64,000 bases of DNA. Origin: Fibrobacterota bacterium (lineage in GTDB: Bacteria > Fibrobacterota > Chitinivibrionia > Chitinivibrionales > Chitinispirillaceae). Below, in pieces: positions 59,481-64,000 of this stretch. Position numbers and translations under genes: made by a program. Position 1 is the stretch's first letter. Each line of letters begins with the position of its first letter. The notes below the pieces were generated by a model. That model did not search any database and was not told where the DNA came from. It saw nothing but the letters and a program-made list of their open reading frames with translations. Where the stretch lies: assembly GCA_023436145.1 (NCBI GenBank), contig JAEZKP010000101.1, forward strand, positions 99,504 to 163,503, read 5' to 3'.

Positions 59481-60218
59481 CCCTCCTGTTGTAGGCACAT
59501 TTATGAAGCAGAAAATATAACTCTTTGTATTAAAATAGAGTAGAGATAAATTAACTTGATTTTAATTGAAATAAGGAAAGGGGGCCCTGGGGATTTCCCT
59601 GGGTCTTCTCAGGAGATGAAATGGAGGTGAACATAGAATCAGATAACTTGATTTTTGAAGTGCATGAACTGGCTGAATGAGTATTTTTCAACACACGATT
59701 TAATTTGACTTTTGGATACCTCGAAAAACGATTTATTGTTGTTTGCTAAGAGCAATTTGCTATACCCTGAACTGATTTGTTCTCTTTTCACCTTTGAGAG
59801 ATAATAGCATTCATCATGTGAAAGGTCTTCTTTTTCAGATTTGCTATAGATTAGCATGAAAACAATAAAGGAATTATTTCCCTTGCCAACCATGAATGAT
59901 TGCAGTTGCCTGGAAACAAAAGCGATTAATTTAAAACTTTGAGCTTACCTATGCATAACATTTTATTGCATTCAACAATAATCATCGATAGATTTTTCTT
60001 AATTCCACCCGAGACTCTGAACAAGCCCAAATTGCATTCCTGCACCCTCTGGGATTACTTTGTTTGTCCTCTGATATAGAACTCTTGAACACTGATGAAG
60101 AATATAGACTGTATCAACAAAATACAGAACCTGTTTTTGACGAACATTTTTCGTTTTTTTATTGTATTATATTAAATAAACAGAAAACCAGCATCTTACT
60201 TATTCAATGTGAACTACA
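59481..60218. other. Intergenic region between divergent operons
   Basis: 738 AT-rich bases between the export operon (minus) and the beta-helix gene (plus). It contains one small minus-strand frame (59639-59893), listed with low confidence. Otherwise no gene, repeat or RNA recognised. Confidence 0.4.
59639..59893 (-). CDS. Doubtful small open frame
   Basis: 84 codons: MVGKGNNSFIVFMLIYSKSEKEDL, then polar helical sequence ending QFMHFKNQVI. The composition is plausible for a small protein, but there is no ribosome site, no recognised family and the region is AT-rich, so it may be chance. Could also be a fragment of a lost gene. Confidence 0.25.
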   Translation of the reverse strand: MVGKGNNSFIVFMLIYSKSEKEDLSHDECYYLSKVKREQISSGYSKLLLANNNKSFFEVSKSQIKSCVEKYSFSQFMHFKNQVI

Positions 60219-61859
60219 ATGCATAAACTATTAACTTTTATTGTTCTGTGCACCACTTTTTCTATCCGAAGTGAAGGAATAGATATTACTAATGCTGAAT
60301 GGTTTGTTTCTCCATCAGGTAGCTCAATAGCTTCCGGGAGCGAAGAGGACCCACTTGATTTGGGTACTGCCTTAAGTTCTTCAGGTCCGGTCAGACCCGG
60401 TGATCTGGTACTGCTTAAAGAAGGCATATATGAGGGAAGATTTGTAAGCACCGTCTCAGGGACTGCCGACTCACCTGTAATATTCTGGGCAGAACCGGGA
60501 AAGCGGGTTACTATTGATGGTAAAAAAGGAAATGAAGATCAAGCACTTCATATAATGGGGGAATGGGTTCAATTTTGGAATCTTGAGATAACCAATACTT
60601 CTTTGCCCAGAACGGATATGGTGGAAGGAGTGCGGTTTGATGCGCCAAACTCAAAATTGATAAACTCTGTAATCCACAATAATCTTCAGGGAATAGGCTT
60701 CTGGAGCCCGGCAATAAACAGTGAACTGTATGGAAACATCATTTTCAACAATGGTACCGATGGTGAAGCACGAGGCCATGGTCATGCAATATACACCCAA
60801 AACAAAACAGGAACAAAACAGATAATAAACAATATCATCTTCTTTGGATATGGCTTTGGAATTCATGCCTACACTGAAAGTGGAGACATTCAGGGGTATA
60901 ATTTTGAAAGAAACGTCTGGTTTCGTACCGGTGCATCAGTCAGTGGCTCTTCCACCTTGGGCCAGTCTGACGGGCTGCTGATTGGCGGGTTGCAACCAGT
61001 TGGCAGAGTAACTGTCAGGGAAAACTATTCCTGGGTACCGGTTCCTGATGCCAGAAGTGTCCGCTTCGGATGGGGTGGTTCAGTCGAAAATGAATTCATT
61101 GAAGCGAGGGATAATTATTTTGTTGGAAATGTGGTGACTCAGGGACTATGGAAAGATGCCAAAGTAGAGGGAAACCTTTTCTTTGGTGCTGTAATTGGAC
61201 CTGAACCTGCCGATTTCCCCAATAATTCTTTTTCAAATCAACTTCCAACCGGTACAAAGACTGTTTTACATCCAAACAAGTATGATCCCCGCAGAATAGA
61301 TGCAATTATATACAACTGGGACAATAATGATTCTGTACCTGTAAATTTCGACAATATGATTACACCGGGTACTGATTTTACGGTTCACAGCGTGTTTGAC
61401 ATTTGGGGTGAACCGGTTTTAGAGGGAAAGTACCTGGGAGATCCTTTGCACCTGCCCATGGGATCGAAACTACCACCACAGCCCAGCGGATTTCCTGGTG
61501 CAATTGTGGGTGATGATATTCCTGGGAAGTCTTTTGAGGTATTCGTGGTACGATCAGGGAATGGTCCAGTCTCATCTGCAAAAAACAATCCCGTTGTAAA
61601 CAGCAGCAATTCCACTTTTACTTTAAAGTTAGTCAGAAATAGTACTCTTTGTATTACCAACCATGGAACACCGTTAGCAGGAAATATAGAACTTACAATT
61701 TACTCCCTGTCAGGAAGAGTTATTGCCCGGCATAGAACAGGCAATCTGCCGGTTAACACAAAATATGAATATCAGTTTCCAGCAGCTATCTCAAATGGAA
61801 TCTATATCTGTACACTAAGAGCAGGGAATGTGGTTTACCGAAGAGTGTTTGCTATGTGA
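60219..61859 (+). CDS. Secreted right-handed beta-helix protein with Por-like C-terminal domain
   Basis: 546 residues. The signal peptide is LLTFIVLCTTFSIRSEG. A pectate-lyase-like parallel beta-helix follows: WFVSPSGSSIASGSEEDPLDLGTAL (the usual opening of such polysaccharide lyases), then NSVIHNNLQGIGFWSPAINSELYGNIIFNNG and INNIIFFGYGFGIHAYTESGDI. The last 90 residues are a secretion-type beta domain (IELTIYSLSGRVIARHRTG to GIYICTLRAGNVVYRRV), so it probably exits by a T9SS-like route. Likely acts on plant or algal polysaccharide; the enzyme type is not certain. Confidence 0.85.
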   Translation: MHKLLTFIVLCTTFSIRSEGIDITNAEWFVSPSGSSIASGSEEDPLDLGTALSSSGPVRPGDLVLLKEGIYEGRFVSTVSGTADSPVIFWAEPGKRVTIDGKKGNEDQALHIMGEWVQFWNLEITNTSLPRTDMVEGVRFDAPNSKLINSVIHNNLQGIGFWSPAINSELYGNIIFNNGTDGEARGHGHAIYTQNKTGTKQIINNIIFFGYGFGIHAYTESGDIQGYNFERNVWFRTGASVSGSSTLGQSDGLLIGGLQPVGRVTVRENYSWVPVPDARSVRFGWGGSVENEFIEARDNYFVGNVVTQGLWKDAKVEGNLFFGAVIGPEPADFPNNSFSNQLPTGTKTVLHPNKYDPRRIDAIIYNWDNNDSVPVNFDNMITPGTDFTVHSVFDIWGEPVLEGKYLGDPLHLPMGSKLPPQPSGFPGAIVGDDIPGKSFEVFVVRSGNGPVSSAKNNPVVNSSNSTFTLKLVRNSTLCITNHGTPLAGNIELTIYSLSGRVIARHRTGNLPVNTKYEYQFPAAISNGIYICTLRAGNVVYRRVFAM

Positions 61860-62391
61860 ATTGGACACTGGTAGTCAGCTTTTGCACTTTCACAGGTAAT
61901 TTTTTGTTTGTCGATACCTTTATTATAATCTGGAAGATATTTCTTTAGTCGATTTTCACAATCTTTAGAAGAGCTTATCCGTCACCATCTTCAAATGAAG
62001 CAGCAGCCACTTTCGGTTACCCACATCTCATTGCGACGCAAGAGAGAAAATACTCCACTTGTGTTAAGACCAGCCGCGGCTTTAGTGAAATGACACTGAA
62101 TAGGTGTTCCATAATATAGAACACTTTGTTCATACTCTTCCCTGAATCGACGGTCATTTAATGAAGATATCTTTATATTTTATAGCGATGCATTAACAAA
62201 ACAGGGCTATCTAGCTCTGTCTGTTGAAACATCCCGAGCCGTACAGCCCGTGATATGGAGTAAGAGATTAAATTGAACCAGCATACTCTGTCGGGGTTCT
62301 GACTTGATACGAGGGTCATTTCAACAGGAATTCAATTCTACTTATATACATTTTTTACAATCACAAATATTTTTTGTTAAAGGATATGATT
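61860..62391. other. Intergenic region between the beta-helix and GH43 genes
   Basis: 532 bases. A stretch read on the minus strand near 61990-62110 gives a short coding-like peptide (HFTKAAAGLNTSGVFSLLRRNEMW) but soon hits a stop, so a decayed gene is possible. No firm feature was recognised. AAAGG before 62392 is the GH43 ribosome site. Confidence 0.4.
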
Positions 62392-63990
62392 ATGGTGAAC
62401 AAACGTTTTTTCCTGCTTCAGGCGTTACTTTTCTGTGCCACAACCGGTTTTGCCGACAATCCGATTGTGCAAACCTGCTACACCGCCGATCCTGCCCCCA
62501 TGGTGTACATGGATACTTTATTCCTCTACACCTCCCATGACGAGGACATCACGAGGAACAACTTCTTCACGATGGACAACTATAAGCTCTTCTCAACCGT
62601 GGACATGGTGAACTGGACCGACCGCGGTATTATCTGCGAAGGGAAAGACTTCAAATGGTTTACCGATAATGCCTGGGCTCCGCAGGCTATACCCAGAAAC
62701 GGTAAAATCTATCTGTACGTGCCACTCAACAACAATACTGGCGCAAAAATCGGTGTGGCCGTTTCTGACTATCCTACAGGCCCATTCGTAGACCCGGTTG
62801 GAAAGGCGATAGCACAGGAAGGGCAAATGGCTATCGATCCGACAGTGTTCATTGACGATGACGGGCAGGCCTACCTCTACTGGGGTAATGGTAACCTCCG
62901 TATGGTGAGGCTGAAAGAGGATATGATCACCCCGACAGGGAGCGTTACTTCCAGAATATCGTTGCAGGGATTTACCGAGGGGCCATGGTTCTACAAGCGC
63001 GGGTCGATCTATTACATGGTCTATGCCGGATCTGGTGAAAGAATCAGCTATGCTACCAGCGACAAACCAACCGGACCCTGGAATTATAAGGGCGACATTT
63101 TCGGCAACCCCAATATTGGTACCAACCACCCCGGTGTCATCGATTATAAAGGTCATTCCTATATTTTCTATCACAACGGTGCATTGTCTGGCGGGGATAG
63201 CTTTAAACGCTCGGTCTGTGTGGAAGAGTTCACCTACGGGGCTGATGGGAGCATTCCCAAACTGACCATGACCAAACAGGGTCCGGCACCTGTTGGCACA
63301 CTCGATCCCTATCAACGGGTCGAGGCAGAGACTATTGCCGACTCAAGGGGGCTCAAGACCGAGGTGTGTAACGACATCGGTGGTGGTATCAACCTCACAT
63401 CCATCAACAACGGGGACACTCTCAAGGTCAGGGAGGTCGATTTCACAGATGGTGCCGTCTCATTTGAGGCACGGGTTTCTTCATCGGGGGGTAACGCAAA
63501 GATCGAGCTTCGCCTCGGCAGTCAGACCGGTACACTAATCGGGACCTGCGATGTTTCAGGGGCATCATCCTGGACTACCAAGACCTGTAATGTAACCGGG
63601 GTCACCGGCAAGCACGACCTGGTCATGAAGTTCGTTGGCGGCAACGGCGATCTCTTTAAGTTCAACTATTGGAAGTTTAACCCTGTTCCAACCGGGACAA
63701 TCGATCAGAAAACTTTTGGAAAAAAGGCAGGCGGAATTGGAGTATCATTCGTTAACGGTGCGAATAAGGCATTGCGGCTTGATTTTTCACAGTCGGCTCC
63801 GCAGCAGCCTCTGACTATCGGTGTATACGATCTTTCCGGCAGATTCATAACGACACTGTATTCGGGGCTGACACACGCGTCACAATTGCTGCTCCCGCTC
63901 AATGATGCAAGAATGCAGCCGGGAGTCTATATGATCAAAATGTCACTCGGCAGTCATGTCGTTAAGGTCAAGTCGATATCGATGCAGTAA
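62392..63990 (+). CDS. Secreted GH43-family glycosidase with CBM6-like module and Por-like C-terminal domain
   Basis: 532 residues from the ATG at 62392 (AAAGG eight bases upstream). The signal peptide is FFLLQALLFCATTGFA. The five-bladed GH43 propeller has the catalytic base in YTADPAPMVYMD, the pKa-tuning Asp in MAIDPTVFIDDDG, and the acid Glu in GFTEGPWFYKRG. A CBM6-like jelly roll follows (about 310-430, YQRVEAETIADSRG to GDLFKFNYWKF). The last 75 residues form a secretion/anchoring domain (IGVYDLSGRFITTLYSG, GVYMIKMSLGSHVVKV). Targets are probably arabinoxylan or related hemicellulose. The gene is clearly GC-richer than its neighbours. Confidence 0.93.
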   Translation: MVNKRFFLLQALLFCATTGFADNPIVQTCYTADPAPMVYMDTLFLYTSHDEDITRNNFFTMDNYKLFSTVDMVNWTDRGIICEGKDFKWFTDNAWAPQAIPRNGKIYLYVPLNNNTGAKIGVAVSDYPTGPFVDPVGKAIAQEGQMAIDPTVFIDDDGQAYLYWGNGNLRMVRLKEDMITPTGSVTSRISLQGFTEGPWFYKRGSIYYMVYAGSGERISYATSDKPTGPWNYKGDIFGNPNIGTNHPGVIDYKGHSYIFYHNGALSGGDSFKRSVCVEEFTYGADGSIPKLTMTKQGPAPVGTLDPYQRVEAETIADSRGLKTEVCNDIGGGINLTSINNGDTLKVREVDFTDGAVSFEARVSSSGGNAKIELRLGSQTGTLIGTCDVSGASSWTTKTCNVTGVTGKHDLVMKFVGGNGDLFKFNYWKFNPVPTGTIDQKTFGKKAGGIGVSFVNGANKALRLDFSQSAPQQPLTIGVYDLSGRFITTLYSGLTHASQLLLPLNDARMQPGVYMIKMSLGSHVVKVKSISMQ

Positions 63991-64000
63991 TCAGAGTAAC

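Overview
The window is about 40% GC by eye, densely coded, and comes from a Gram-negative bacterium. It has many outer-membrane beta-barrels, lipobox lipoproteins, MurA and LolCDE-type export genes. A TIGR02147-type regulator (a family described from Fibrobacter) and three secreted proteins with Por/T9SS-like C-terminal domains point to the FCB group, most likely Fibrobacterota (Chitinivibrio/Chitinispirillum side). The taxon is inference; no rRNA is present.

Layout. 1-5000 (minus): a small HTH protein leads an operon of two beta-barrel-like proteins, the second cut by the window edge; then murA, a lipoprotein and a DUF493 protein. 5300-10200: a hypothetical protein, a YhhN-family membrane protein, a NodB deacetylase / GT2 glycosyltransferase / TPR operon, and a DTW-domain tRNA-modification enzyme. 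10354-13797: tRNA-Leu and the tig-clpP-clpX block ending in a strong terminator. 13795-21430: a PKD/SGNH lipoprotein, a degenerate Nudix protein, a ferredoxin-type aldo-keto reductase, a secreted metallo-beta-lactamase-fold hydrolase, and a TIGR02147 regulator overlapping a lipoprotein gene. 21443-25392: a recent 1.74-kb tandem duplication of a serpin gene. 25564-26882: a cytoplasmic protein with two CBM21 modules and a decayed beta-barrel gene.

26962-30974 is an iron locus: DtxR-type regulator, feoA, feoB and an outer-membrane barrel. The three transcription units share an inverted repeat, TTAGA-N4-TCTAA. 42738-46815 is the nickel counterpart: a paralogous barrel, nikM-nikN-nikQ-nikO and nikR. 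The pairing suggests barrels dedicated to metal uptake.

31540-41963: a DUF2271 protein, an HExxH lipoprotein with IPT domains, a protein with two kinase-like halves, an AI-2E-family permease, pgsA, a VapC/Phd-type toxin-antitoxin pair and a YihY protein. 46955-47166: tRNA-Cys and tRNA-Gly. 49334-51109 holds the least familiar cluster: a STAS-like/GHKL ATPase, a DUF4325 protein and a PIN-domain protein. 51282-59480: a formylglycine-enzyme-fold protein with a barrel, then a five-gene LolCDE-like export operon with a LolA-like carrier and a DUF1302-like barrel. 60219-63990: two polysaccharide-active secreted proteins, a parallel beta-helix protein and a GH43 enzyme with a CBM6-like module.

Dispersed repeats sit between genes: a 200-bp family near 16.4 and 46.2 kb, and REP-like palindromes near 38.7 and 53 kb. 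No CRISPR array, insertion sequence, prophage or rRNA was seen.
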